A stretch of DNA of 64,000 bases from Membranipora membranacea (GCA_914767715.1 OU612074.1:1069501-1133500); one strand, 5' to 3'; numbered from the stretch's first letter, positions 30,755 to 62,539 are shown. Notes: generated by a model not told the origin, from the letters alone. Made by a program: numbers and translations.

Positions 30755-33700
30755 TTACAGAGCTGGGATATTATTCCGGACTCTGTTGATGAGGGATGTG
30801 TATGCTTCCTGCTGGAGTAGTTTCTCCTGCTCTGACAGGGGAGATGACTGGAGAGCCTCACTAAACATCCTCTCCAGCTTATCTATACAGTCTGCGAGAT
30901 TAGGAGTAGTCTCCCCTGACTCGGTGTCTGTTTTGTTGTTTACTGGCTGCACTGTCGAGTCTACAGGCAAACTCTCCAGTGCCAAGTTCTCATTCACATC
31001 TGCAGACAGAGAAAAATAATAGTTATAATACATTATTTATCTTACGAATATATCTGTAACTTTTAGTGCATAGTTTGTGCGCGCGCTCGATGACTTCAAT
31101 GTTGCTGGGCTACCACAGCAGGAACAGGAATAAAAAGTACTTTATTGTTAGCCAAAGACGGGCCATTAATAGAGCATGGTGTTATCAAACTGGAACACAA
31201 AGATGGCCGATGAATCGTGTCCTACAGTACACACACATTGTTTACATATATGCAGAGCTGCATTTAAAGGTTATCTCAACAGTGCAAATAGGGGACTAGA
31301 CCATCTTCGTCTTATCAAGAAGACATTACTTGTTTGTTCAAAATGGTCAACATAGACCTACATTCTACACCAAATCAGGCACAGCTGGTGAGGGCGTATA
31401 AACTACAGCCTGAAGGCGAAATCAGATCCAAGGTTATGCGGTTAAAGAGTTTGCACTATAAACTTGTTTACCAGAATGACTTCTCCAGGATGTGGTCAGT
31501 ACTGAAGTCGATATTCATTATTTTAGTGTTATGACATTGTAAGTCCCTGACTCGACATTAACACATTATTACTTTATTTTTAAATGATATCTTACTGTGA
31601 AATCTTCCTGCAAATTCAGTTGGCAGAGTTGCGTTTTTTTTATTTGCTTTTTTTTATTTGCGGTATTTTAATTTAGAAGGAGATAAAAGAGAAAGGATGT
31701 TATCAAGTTCAGCTAATTATTGTCAACTTTCAGAACTCTGCACTTTGGTCAAAAACTAGATTGTTATTCTTTGTCTTATTTTGTTTTCGTTAAGCAGATG
31801 TGTCATAATGGCCCTGGCTAATGTTACACAAATCAAAAGAATAATTCAAGGAATTCTACAACAACCCGTTTCTCTCAGCTGAAGAGCGTAGTAAATAACT
31901 ATCATGTGTAAAAGGCGTGATTCATCAAAAACCTCTCCAGATGGCAAAAAAGTACGAGTTCAGTTTTGACACTGCGGTCGAGAGAAGATAATAGCTTCCA
32001 AAGTTTAATACGATTTTCATACAACTGTGCAGACGTTATAGTCTTTATGGTCGGTGGCAGGAATAATGATCTTGTTGCACCAGGTGTTACTATTTAAGTT
32101 CCACTGCTGTCACCCAGCCGGGAATTATGTCGCCTCACAAAATTAATGGCCATCATAAACATGTGAGGGAAGAAATTTATGTGGTTAACTTTTGAAGAAG
32201 CAGAATTATGAAACACTGGTTGCCGTATAAAGAGAGTTGGCATAATCTGATATACGTTCGCCACAAAAAGTACATCATTCATAGAATTATGGTCCAAACA
32301 TGAAAAGCTGCAGAAAGCCTCATTTTCTGCATAACCTCGGCAAACACCCTCATTATAGAAGTGACACGGTATTATACCACACCGCAGAAACCACAAAAGA
32401 AAACTTCGTCAAAAACACAAACAGGGGGCTCTGTGAACAATGTGTTACTTCTGTTATAAAGATGCTTCAATTTTAGTTTTTTATATCATTTTTTTTGCAG
32501 GGCTGCAAATGCTTGGCAATCATTTCTATGAATACAAAAACTCATTGCCTGTGTTGAATCTGTTACTATTCATGGTTGGAGTGTTAACAATTATTCATAA
32601 AAACTGAATTCAGATCCTACTTTAAATGGTAGTAAACTTTAGAATGTTCTAAGTTCACCAAGTAATCCTGTTGAAAATTAGCATATGTAATCAGTAATAT
32701 TACGAGTAGAGACCAGCTCATAGCCTTTAGTTAGAAGATGAGGTGGTTCACTTAGTGCAGTATTGGGTGGGTGTAATTCGCTAAACCACCAACTCAAAAT
32801 TACATAGAATAATCCCAAATATTTGCACCGACCAATTGTATCCTGGTGTTTTATTGGTAAGGGTGAGACAATGGTGGCCAACACCATCACTACTCTCCAC
32901 TACTCTCCCTCACTTGAGTCTAGGGTTGTTTGGTGGTTACTTTGAAGTTATAAGCAGGCGTGGTTCGGTTTTGAGTTGATAATTTTGTCAATGATCAAGT
33001 GGAGTGTTTTTTATGCTGACATCCTGCTGTGGGTAAACGATACTCGGGGCTCATATAACAGTTCACACAGGAAGCATTCAAAACATGTTATATTAGTTTT
33101 CTTGGAAAATTTCAGAATATACCGCAGCCAAGAAGCTGAGGTGGGAAAATTACCTCAGAAAAATTTGTCCTACATTCCGTGCTACCTCGACCGCTGAATC
33201 ACGGACACAACGGCTCAGTGTACAGTGATGACCCTGAGAAATGATGCCACATTTTCTACTTGTGGATATTCAAATTTCATCACTGCCCATTCTAAATGTT
33301 CAAAGTTGTCTGCCCATTTACGAGCTGCGCACAAAATTGAAGAACCATGCTCAGTTCAGCGATGGGAAGGTAGGCGTCCGGTAATGGGTTGGGGGGAGGG
33401 TCAGCAGACATTTTAAGGCGGGGGAGAGGGGGGCTATCTAAGATCGATCTACACACCTTCATCATCAGGAGAGCTGTCAACATCGAGAATCTCCTCATCT
33501 TCCTCCTCCTCGACTTTAGGGGAGATCAGCTTCTCCTCGGCTACAGGCTCAGCCCTCATCACAGCAGCTGATGTATCCACCACTGTGACAGGTAACTCCG
33601 CCCCTGTATTAGAGGAGAGGGATGTGAGACGCTCTCTCTGTGTCGGTGATCGGAGATCGAGGGGTGAAGCGTCACTCTCGGAGTCACCCCCGGGAGGGGA

Positions 33701-36700
33701 TCCACCCAGCTTCAGACAGATGTTGGGTACGTAATGCTTCCCATACCTAAAGCAAAATATAAAAGTAAATTATGACATCCACCCACTTAATGAAATCATG
33801 AAAAGTCCCCCAAAGCTCTAATTAAATTTGAAATTCCCACAAAGATAAAGTGGTGAGGGTTTACTTTAAAGCGTACAGTTCATCCACTTGAAATCACATT
33901 AAACAAAGATTGTTTTAATCCTGATAAGAGTTAATGCGGATGTTAACCTTGAGCTGAGACCGGCGTAAGACTCCCAGACCCCGAATCACCATTGTGAGTA
34001 TCAGAGATTATTACATTCTTACTCGGAAATGGGATCTTATCTCTCAGTTACATCCCCTCACAGGGGATTACAGCCAAGGCTGGGAAAATCTCATTTATGA
34101 CATGATCTCTTCCTAGCAGGCCGTCGAGTGTCCCCGACAGGAAACTACTTTTGTAACTCCATGTCTCAATAGTGCCAGTCATTGGTATAATTTATTCATA
34201 TTAAGCTTTAAACATTCCAACCTTCAGGAAGTTATGATCTGTTTAGGCTGCACTTGGAAAAAACAAGCCCACGAAAGTCCCTTCCTGTCTAACATTACGA
34301 AAGGAAGTAAATCACTACATCAGATTTAGTTTGGAGTTGTGTCCCCTTTTGATGACTAAAGCGTTTTCCTGCTCTCAGAATACTTACTTGTGAGAATCAG
34401 AGTTAGATACAACCATGTCAGGGTTTTCCAGCTTCGGTTCACCTTTAACATACTCATAAGCTTTCATAGGAGCTCTGTTACATCTGGATAAATAAAATAA
34501 TATAATATAATTATCCAAGGTCCCTCATTAATCACCAGTGGTTCTACATTGCATTCAGCCAAGCGTTGTAGAACCGCAGTACTGGTGCAAATTACCTCAA
34601 ATTAAAATGATATGACGGACATCATGAAATGTATACATAAAATAGTTCCATAACTATCACTCTGAGACACAATAATGACATGTTAAGAGCTCTGATGACA
34701 TCACAAAGTTATCCCATACTCAGAGATGAGGTATTGTTAGAGACGGACATAGAAACAGGAACATGCAGTCTCTATGCTTATCACATTAAGCCGCCCTCAA
34801 GGCTAAGGCAAACAAAGTCAGGTGAACAAAAGTTTGACCGATAAAATTTCATGTCAAAAGGCCAACGAGACAAAGCCGTCGGTCACAAAACGAACCAGGA
34901 TATGAAACTCTAGATCTTGTGCTGATTATGTTAAAGCTGGCCAAAAATAGGCGCGACAAAATCTTATTTTAGATCCGGGAATGCGCTGTGTATTGGGCTA
35001 TGATAGCAATGAAATTAAAGCTTTTATCAGGGAGGACTGCATAGACGTAATATGGGGAGGTAGATATCTGTTATCTCAGGTTGTCTGAGACTTTGTATGA
35101 GTACCGGTATGTCCGAGATATTAATAAAATATCCCAGGTCAGGTTCTAATCTCTGCATGTTTGTTAGACATATAATCTTACTCTGTATATTACTTTCACG
35201 GTAGCAGGCATTGTTAGAGTGCTGAATGGTCGACAAGGGACCATTCCCTCTTTCAAATCAATAATGCCCTCCTTGTCTGAGAGAAGTTACTCATCTCAGT
35301 AAGGTCCTGGTGATACATAGATAGAGTATCCATGACAATTAGCAGCGACATTCTTGGCACGTTCACAATGAGAAATATCCGGAGCAGACCAGCTTGCAGA
35401 AACTGGACATACTGAGATAACGGTTGCAAAAAAATACATTAAATTTTGTTTTCAATTCTATTTATTAACACTGTTTATGACAACATACTCCCGGACATGG
35501 AGTGACACAAGGTTAGATGGCCGTTGTGACTGGTAGACGAATAGATTAAATTTAGATTAGTGCACAAGAAAGTATGGCCATGAAGGGTGTCGAAAAACAG
35601 GGAGAGCGTTTTTTTGCAAAACCAGGAAAGCTTGAATTGATCAGACCATGTACTTTAGACTGACACCAGAAGTACTTTAATCTCCCCTGCCTAACCCCCC
35701 CCTCCCGGCAGCACTCTGTGATGCGGTTACGCTGTTTGTGTATCAGCTGGAGGCAACACTTGGCGACCTAATTACAGGATGACCCTGCAGTAGCCAGAAA
35801 GAAGCAGTTGAATTTATTCTAGGTTAGGGAGTGAGAGAAGAGAATCTGTGAGACAAAAACAAGCTGACCCGCCCAGAACTGGGAGGGACACCGAAGCTGT
35901 GGTCAGAAATAATAAGTTTACTAATTCTCTGGTGAGTAAATGTCCGCAAATTAGCCGTATCTACGCCACTACGGCCACGGAGAGAATTAAACACCTCAAT
36001 AAGACGCGCTTCTGTGTCATCGTACCTGCACAAAACAAGTCAATAAACAGAATCATCCTCCAGGAATCATAGGATTGAGGGAGGGTCTCCTCCCCACCCG
36101 AGTCTCGCTCTGTAGATAAGTAAGGAGATAGGACTTGGTATGTTGTGGAGGTTGGCTAGGTCTGGACAGTTAGACATGGAGTATCTAACCACAGTCTCCT
36201 ATATGTAGTCAGGTTCAGAGCGGAGCTTTCATCACCCATATTAACCTCTCATTAATCAAACTTAGCACCACCGATGAATATTGCACTTGGTTATTCTGCC
36301 AGAAAATCATGGATCTCTCTTGATAAAATGAATGTGGTTGGAGGGTGTATTATACTCCCGATATTGGTCAATCTTGCCACTAATGGAGTCCTCAGGCTGA
36401 ACACCTGGTCTACAGCCCGAGGCAGGCAGACTGGTAGGGAAGTGAAGCTGTCCAACTTTAGATACACAAAGTCACCCCATCCGGCATTGTCAGTCAATGT
36501 GCAAAGAAAAATGATGCAAATAAGCACCCAAAATATACTCTGGGTTTTTGGCATTAGTTGCGGTGAAGGAAGAACCACGACGGAATGAATTTCTGAGTGT
36601 CATGTGGTTATTGACAAAGGGCAGTGTAAGAAGCCGAGAGCGGATCCACACAATGACTGGGTGACTGTGGGTAACCTGTGAGACAAACATCGCGTCATCT

Positions 36701-39700
36701 CTCACAAACTTACAACCGATATTACCAAAACTGTGACTGGACTACACACATCAGGTCTTTGAACCCCCTTTGGCTAGACCACAGTCATAGTGTTTTGTCT
36801 ATGGGTTAGACACTGAATTAACTTCTGCCTGCATTCCCCAGAACTCAGTCATCAGGGCAAGAAACTGGTCAGGTCCTCCACCGTAATTTGGATGAATAAA
36901 AGTCCATTCTTAGCGTTCTGCCTCGAGGTGTGACTTCACTATTGGCACCATTACTTCTGATTTAATTACTTTCTCACAAGACAATGAAGACCCTGAACTG
37001 AAGCGCTATAACTCTCTGACACTCACACAACATGTCAGAATTTATGCCAATATGTGGAGTTGATGAGTACGACAAACAGATATTCCAACGGAAACAGGTG
37101 CCAAGCAAAATCAGCGATCCTCGCAAGTACATTGATGCAAAGAATTATTGGACGCAATCCTGTTTTGGAATCTATCCATATGCCGCCACTGCAGACACTT
37201 ATCGCTACTTTCTGACCTGTTCTCCAAACATCGCCATCACTTTAAGCAAGGTTACTCCCGGTAGTTGGCAACTTGATGTTAAGAATTGGATTGTTATGCA
37301 TATTATGTATGATCTGGGAAAACTTATAGTACGTATACTGTCAGGCAGGTTACACTGATAGGGGTGATAATTTACCTTCTCTTTATTGACGGGGATGCTG
37401 CATTGGTAGATCTCATAGGAGAGGAGATGTTGGTTATATAAGATGGCCCTGGGGCGGCCCCTCCGGCGGCCGCTCCGATCTTATCAGCAGTCTCAGTAGG
37501 TAGAGTCACAACGGCTGGAGTGGCAGTCTGTAAAATAGAGAGAAAGGGGGGATAAGTACAAATATTATACCTTGTATGATTATATCCTCTATCATAAATC
37601 TGACCAAACTCGCGTAGGCGGAGAGGAAAATGACCTACAATTTTTCTCAGCATTCAATTCACTTCCTGCAGTCAAAATTATGCAGATTATAAAATCTGCC
37701 AACATATTGTCTCATCTTGTGTTTGATCACTAGACCAAAAAATTACCGCGCCCAAAATAGTCAGACTGAACAATCAGTATACTGGCTGCGATAACGGCCT
37801 GTATCTATGGTACGTGATGGAGTTCACAGACTCACTGGGTTTTCCTCATGTCATATTACTTAAACTGTCTAGACAACATGGCAGGAATAGACTGAATAGC
37901 GATGCAGATAGCAGACTATCGAAGTAAAAAATCTATTCCTAGCTGTAAGAAATTCCTCTCAGCATTGAGTAATTAGCCTATCAGTTAGTCTGAGCCATTG
38001 ATATATATTCATATCAATTCATATTGAATTCATATCAATGGTCTGAGCCCCTCAAAATTTATTGTCTTTGAGAAAACAAGATTTTTTAGGCTTTTTTTCA
38101 GACAGGTAAAATTTAGAAAGATATCGGATGATCTTAATCGGCTAGGATTCTCTTTATTCTATGTTGATCTTAAAAGAAAAGAAATTTCGATTTTTTGCAC
38201 ATCATAAACATATTCTGAGACTAGCGGCCACAGAAGTCAAGATTTCATAACCCTCTAAGGCGTCTAGGATTTTTGTCAAGACGGAAGCACGTATCGGGTG
38301 GTGTGGCTACGTCCCTCAACACTGGAGCTCACAGCTTGAAGTTGAGGACTTTGCACAGCAAAAAATGCGAGATTCTTGTAGACAAGCAGTAACCCCATCT
38401 AAACATCATGTATGCTGGTATTGGCGGAAGAGTTTGAGCTGCCTCTAGGCAATCATAACACAAACATGACAAAGTGCATCTTAGCCTCAAAACAACTGGA
38501 CGCATAGACATCCTAACCACACATAGACATCCTAATGGCAGTCTCCAGGTCCGTACATCTAGGCCTACACATTTATCAAAAAGTTAAGGATCTTGACTAG
38601 ACTTAATTGGCTGACAATTCTTACGTTACGATTTTGCAATCAAACAAATCATCCAGCCACTTAGGACATTGTGCATTATGACATTACGTAAAAAACCAAA
38701 ACCACCACCGCTACTCAGCAGTTAATGGAAGCCCTTCACCAAACACTTCAGTTTGACTTATGTAAAAACTTAATAGTACTACAAGATGATAAATAGTAAT
38801 CTATAATTGGAGCAGCGCTGTACCGAGTCACCTCACAGCCTTGACTGGTAAATGTTCAGTGAGTCCGGACGCGCATTACATCGGGAAATTCACTGATATT
38901 TGCTCGCAGTCAATGAATGCTTAAGAGAATAACATAGAAATTGCACTTTTTGTACCTCAACGCAACATCAGCAAATAAGTCATAATTCTGTTAGAGCTGT
39001 AGATACATAATTTCCCATGCTGCCTCGTTGATCCCACCTACATACAGCCCTTGGATACAAGGTCGATGTGTCGACGTAGCCGATATTGATTGGACTTTGT
39101 ATTTCTGCAATCGGAATGCTCAAAACCCAAATCTAACAAAAAATTATCCCGATACCTGCCGCACTGATGTCCATCGGGCTTTCATTTTTTGTTCACGTTT
39201 CTGAATTGCGAAATTCCTGTGAGGCACAAAAACAAGTGCAGACCAGACAGAGAGCACAATGTGGTTACTATGTGAGAGCAGCTCGGCAGCGTCAGCGCCA
39301 CAGAGAACGTACTCATTACCCTGCTGCCTACCAGCCTCGATACAAGGCTCGATATATGGCTGTCAAGGACAGCGGGGTCAGGCGTGTAACTACGTATGAG
39401 CGAGCCATATTGGACACAGGTGTATACTTTATATAAAAAGTAACAATGTAATGAGATTGCGTCAATAATAATTTAGCAGATCGTTTGTTATGGCAATGAA
39501 AGGCTAACTCCCCTGGCCACTAGTTCATGAAATATTTATAGATCAACCGCAAGATTGTGGAACAATTTTTTGCAGAAGATAAAACGTTTGGATGTGTGCT
39601 AACTTAATTATTGCTCAAACTCTGGCGGACATCGCTGCATGAATAATATATAAGTCACAGAGTAGTCTTGCCCAGGGCTTTGTTCAGCGATGTATTGTCG

Positions 39701-42700
39701 CTGCGTCCCACAATTGGTCCCACAATTGACCCGCATATTTCACATGGGAGGCACCAAAGTTGTTACACTTCAACATCGGGACGCCACAAAATCCTTATAA
39801 ATTCTGACCTCCCATAACCTTGAGGCCAGTGTCAAAAGCAGCGGCAACCGAATACCTTTTTTTCTTTCGCTTAAAATAAGATGCTAAGTACGACGCAGCT
39901 GCAGTCCCCTTAGAGTTAACCAAATCAAATTGTTCAGTGGCTACTTTAGTGCTCAAACCAACCATTTTAAATCCTTCCGATTGCCTTACAAGATTAGTAA
40001 TGGATACAGTTGGCTTTTGAACCGGCTTGCATAAATCTTTGACCACAGAGCCATTTTGAGTTAGCGCCCTCAGGCATATTCTTACAAGTGGTAACCTGAA
40101 TTCAAATCGTGTGGTTGATTGTTTTTGCGCATAGCAGGGTCTATATCACATCAGGCAAGTTTTCAGCTTGTCAACGGCCTGCATAATCACATTGGAATGG
40201 GTCGTAACAAATTGGAACAGTTATTAATTATGAGCTGTGCGGTTTAGCACTGTGAAAGCAGACTTGCACATTTTCTCGGATGGCTAACTCTTCAGTTTTT
40301 GATTAATTTGGAGCCAGTGGCTGTGAAAGGGTATTTTTTGTGTTCAGTAACAGACTGCAGCCTGTCAGATATTACCCAATAGCTCCAGTAAATCAATTAA
40401 TCATACAGCACTCAGAAACACCAGCCTCATTGTCAGTTTCATAACTCTGGTCTAGTCATGATGGAATTCAATCTCGCTTATCTTTGTTGTTTCATATTTT
40501 TTAGCAGCCACAGCCACGAGAAACAAAACTTGTTTACATGTTTCATTCATGAACCATCTGTGATCTATTTTTTTACTACGACAGACATTGCGACTATGTA
40601 CTGTGATTCAGAAGCTTTTTTAACATTTTGCAAGTTCAGACACGATTACAACCTCGGGTCACATGGTCCAACACAGCTGATGATATCACGACAAACAACT
40701 ATTCTCAGCTCTTAGTGCTGAGAATGGCATTATCCCTCAAGCTCATATTTAATTGTGTCGCAACAAGCCACAATCCCACTCTGATACGCCACGGCTAGAC
40801 CCCAATCATAAATTGCAAAGGATTAAATTCATAAGAGCATTGAAGAAAATACTATAATCCTCTCTCTCTCTTGATTTAACAGTGAGAGGGAATTATTATC
40901 ACTATAAACTCTATGGGCTGAGTTCTCTAGCTTGTCAAAAATAAGCCACTAGTACTCAAGATGAACAATGTACGGTATGCTAGGTGGTCTTTCTTGAGTG
41001 ACAGTGGCAAACCTGTACCGCAGTACATGAATTTAAATCATTATTTGAAGTCAATGAGAAAGCTTACAGTGTCTTGTAGCATGCAAAGAAAAATCGGACC
41101 AGGTAAATTTGATTACATTGGTAGGCTATATGTTGACAAAGAAATAGATGTATGTGGTTAACTTCATGCTTTTGGCAGCGATCACTCATGAAAAATAGAA
41201 TGTTGACCAGAGAATTCCCTGTGTATGACCGCCCACTATAAAACATGTCAAAGCCAGGGTCAGACTGAGTTTAGAAGTCAGGTTTTATGACATTACTGTG
41301 ACACAAACTTTCGCATGTCAATAATAAAAGTGACAAGTCTGCCAAATACATCACCAAAATATGAAGAATAAGGAAGGAACGATTTGGGAGATTCGGGAGA
41401 TTCGTCGCCGCTGGACAACATGGCAACTTGAGCAATTCAAACTATAGTAGACAATGTTGATTATAGTAAGGACATGGAATGCGGGTAATTGTATGGTACT
41501 GAGATTGGTGAATCATTGGATTTTCGATGATTAAAATCACTACGGGTCTACACTACAGTGACTTGAGCTTGTGTTATATGAATGTCTGTCACCTTAAGTA
41601 GTCAACCATTTTAATTTCCTGTCAATGATGCAAGCTACCAACTTGTGATTAAATTATTTCAATTTACAAATTCGGTTGTTGATATATGGATTTCCCTTCA
41701 ATGCTAAAATATGATTGGTGAGCAGGAAGCAAGAATACTCCCCATCATAAAGCCAAATTGTATAAATTTTCCAGGTAAAGTCCTTCCATATGAAACACAA
41801 TATTTTGGTACAGCAAACTCACCTTTCGTTTTCTGGCGTGTCTGAATTTGTCGAGCACTTCATCGAACGCTGCCTGCATCATCTCGGCCTCATCAGACTC
41901 CACGGCATCATCTGAGAGTAGCAGGTAACTTCTCCAGTTCCTCCTGTTGAAGCCCCAGTGGCAGATTCTGTTCTCCTGGTTAAAGTGAGAATGAGTGACA
42001 AAACGCTCCGGCGTAAAAAGTTTCTCGCAATCTACACAAGCAATGCATTTAGCGTAAGCTTGGGTATAGAGCTCTGTGTATAGAAAGCCGTGAGCCTCAC
42101 CAAAACACTCATGATATACGGGTAGACACGTGCCGCTGATCTGTGGATAATTTCTGCTGTCTACATCTGTAATAGGTCCGTGACTGGGGTGTAATAATCG
42201 GGTGCAAAGTCTCTCGGCATCGGTTTTACGTATAAGTCCAGCGGAGTTTACATATGTGGGCAGAATGTTTTCTTGTTTCAGTAATCTCAGTTGATGATCG
42301 CTGCAGTTTGGGCATTGAATCTGAAGCTCATCGAAAGCATCATTTATGATATGAATGTCCACCTCTTTGAGTATAGTGTTGAGAATGGGAGGAAGACATA
42401 ACCTTTCTTCACCTCCAACTTCAAATCCAGCAATAGAAACATTCTCCAATTCATAGTGTATTAAATCTCCATACTCTCTACTAGTGTCCGCTTGTAGGAA
42501 GAATGGAAGCTGTGCAGGAATGGCAAATGGCAGTGGTAAGGTGAAGTCAAAAGGTAGTTCTCCAAGCTTTTTTGGCTGAGAAATTGCAAGTCCACTGTTA
42601 CTTAGCATTTGACTTCCATTCAATGGAAACTTGTGCTTAGAGTTGGGTCTCCATGCTCCTGCAGGCCCAGCCAGTGATTTCATAGCCATTTGCTGATACA

Positions 42701-42743
42701 TGAAGAGCATCTCCTCGAGTTTTTTGCCTCTTGTTTCATCCAT
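30755..42743 (-). CDS. ski: SKI/SNO-family transcriptional co-regulator
   Basis: Five exons (41823-42743, 37376-37527, 34388-34483, 33457-33746, 30755-30999) join in phase to 567 residues. Exon 1 holds both diagnostic domains. The Ski/Sno/Dac DNA-binding-like fold is about 98-190 (GGEERLCLPPILNTILKEV, GLIRKTDAERLC). The zinc-bearing SMAD4-binding domain is about 205-300 (VYHECFGEAHGFLY, CIACVDC, FVTHSHFNQENRICHWGF, NWRSYLLLS). SKI and SnoN repress TGF-beta/BMP target genes by blocking SMAD complexes; that role is known for the family. Exons 2-5 are low-complexity: a sumoylation-type site VKGE (370-373), a CtBP-type PLDLR (418-422), acidic EEEEDEEILDVDSS, and a short helical C-terminus. The long coiled coil of vertebrate SKI is not evident. 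Start 42743 is the first ATG; a frame extension above it lacks an ATG. SKI versus SKIL cannot be separated. Confidence 0.9.
37988..38049. repeat. Palindromic insert flanked by 9-bp direct repeats
   Basis: GTCTGAGCC occurs at 37988-37996 and 38041-38049. Between them are 44 AT-rich bases beginning ATTGATAT and ending ATATCAATG, so the ends are inverted repeats; ATTCATATCAAT is also repeated inside. The layout is that of a very small insertion with target duplication, in SKI intron 1. Confidence 0.6.
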
Positions 42744-44483
42744 GTTGTCGGTTATCAGAGAAATGAGATTATAATCTTCCAACAATCACACAAATACACA
42801 ACCTTTCTGTTGGATTTAGCTTTCAGTCTGAAGGTCAGACACTGGTCATTAACAGTCTGACAGATTCATGCAGAAGTGATCGGAATATAGGCCATTAGCG
42901 ATTAATGAACATAATGAACATTAGACTATGACTAGACGTCCAATCAGAGACGTCTGGCAATGAGCCAATCAGTCTGGATGGCAAAATCTAGATCCTGTGG
43001 TGCTCAAGCTATAATAATTAATGGGTGGTTTGCCGCGAGGCTCCTTATATTCTCTAACACTTATGAAGATAATGAGTCTTGGAATTTTGTTTACAGATTT
43101 GTGATGAAAACAAGCACCTGTGGAGGAATTGTCTTCTTACGACATATGACTGCATAACTCCTTGAAATTACGAGAAAATACAGTGATCACCACCATAACA
43201 CTGTATTCAGCACAGTACATGACTTTAAAATTAAAGTTACTAATGACATTGTCGACATTACATTGGATGGTGAGTAACAATGATAAATGCTACTGGGCTG
43301 GATGCTACCAATTGCGGCCCATCTTCTGCTTTATCAATTATTCATTTAGTGTCCAACTTTGATCAAACACATTCATTAAATTCCTCTGGCCCATGAAGTG
43401 AAATGAGGACAGGCACATTCTTTAACGTTATTTAGGGTTAAAGTTCCTCCCTGATGGTACTCTGATACCTTCGAGGAAGTCTAGCTCACTGATTTACTAC
43501 TCACACTGGCTGAATTTTATTGGTTATTATGACCAGCAATTTCAACTTAATACTTTTTTCTTGCCCAATGTGCAACAGCTGTAATATTTGTCCATGTCTA
43601 TACTATTATATTCTTACCATCTAATTGCCGCTTATTAAATTTTGCCTGTGGCAAGGGAGAAATACAGTCGGTACAAAGCTGAAGGTCCGAAACATCACCA
43701 GTCACAATCAGATAACTTGCCAGCAAAGTTCATGTGGTTCAGTGAGGCCAAAAATAGGGGCATTGCAATGAAAATCACTAAAGTGTCCCTCGATAGGTGT
43801 ACAGAGCAAACTACCATTAGTAAGCAGACTACACAAAACTCTCCATACATTGTACATAATAACATGACATACAACAACAATAATACCTGTTTGAATAATT
43901 TTTATTATTGCTGAATTCCACTACAGTTACATAAGACATACATAGTGATACAAGCCTAAAATGTGTACCACACAGATAGATAATATAGGAATGATTATAA
44001 TAATAGTGTGTGATTCTCGTCCTCTAACTCAATATTGTGGACAGAAAAACTTTCCCTACTGTACATCTTTACACAAACAACATCGGCCTCAAAAAAAGGA
44101 CTTTATCTCAATTCTCAAAACAACACTGGCCAGGTATTTACATATTTGCGTCAGAGGACAAAAAATGTCCGACCACTAAACCACAAGTGTCCCCCCCCCC
44201 CCCCCCCCCGCTTACATAACATCATCTCACATTTACTGCCAACTAAAGCCGCCGCACAGAAAAATGGACCTTTGGAACCAAATCCAAAGGTCTTCATTTC
44301 ACTGATGTAACAAAATGTCTATACAGAAGAGGAAACAACATATGAATTTTTTTTGTTAGAGATGTTTTGCAATTCAGCCGTAGAGGCCAGATACAGACTT
44401 CCAACTGCGGCTCACACCTTTGACATCTGCAACAAACTCATAACCCCCTTAATGTTAATTTCTTTATGCAAGATGCAGACAGG
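42744..44483. other. Spacer between SKI 5' end and ISWI 3' end
   Basis: Both neighbours are on the minus strand, so this holds the SKI-family promoter and the ISWI 3' UTR. A candidate ISWI polyadenylation signal (TTTATT, 43901-43906, AATAAA on the minus strand) lies about 580 bases past the stop. A C-homopolymer occurs at about 44190-44209. There is no supportable gene. Confidence 0.45.
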
Positions 44484-62071
<17,588 letters not shown>

Positions 62072-62539
62072 GATGGTACCTTATATTAGTTGCCTAACAG
62101 GGTCAGAAGAGCAAAAACTTCCCAGTAGAAGATAATAAATGTGTGATTGAGAAGATGCACAAAGCGCGGGTTATTTTCTTCTTTCTTTTAGTTTCATGAG
62201 ATCTAAGCTGTTTCTAAATCGGTGATATGATAACCTCATCAATTTTCATGAGATATCATTGGATACCCGCCATACTATGTCACTGATTAGAGGGAGGCAA
62301 CGTTCAATTATGAGTTGATGAGAGTTGTGAATCCCTTGCAAGATGAGGCACAACTCCATTAGCTAGTTTATACCTTATCAAGCTCCTACCAGGGAGGGTG
62401 GGATGAATCCCACCCTCCCTGCTCCTACGTGCTAGGGTTTTGAACTTACTTTTGACCGGAAATCGTCATTGCCGCTAAAAACAAAAATTTTAAGTAGAGC
62501 ACATTCCTCTTCCAGACAGCTTGACCAGTAACCACTGCA
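62072..62539. promoter_or_regulatory. Head-to-head promoter region of ISWI and GINS3
   Basis: The 468 bases separate the ISWI start codon (minus) from the GINS3-like start codon (plus), so promoters for both should lie here. No TATA box is evident near either start. A palindromic insert interrupts it at 62382-62428. Confidence 0.5.
62382..62428. repeat. GC-rich hairpin insert flanked by 8-bp direct repeats
   Basis: CAGGGAGGGTGGGA (62390-62403) and TCCCACCCTCCCTG (62408-62421) form a perfect 14-bp stem with loop TGAA. GCTCCTAC flanks the palindrome on both sides (62382-62389 and 62421-62428), like a target-site duplication. It lies between the ISWI and GINS3 starts. Confidence 0.65.

Noticed and set aside
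42744-42785. N-terminal extension of the SKI-family frame
   Set aside because: The extra residues start at a non-ATG codon (TTG); the first ATG is at 42743.
44035-44310. Pro-rich frames around 44190
   Set aside because: They are caused by a C-homopolymer; nothing supports a gene.
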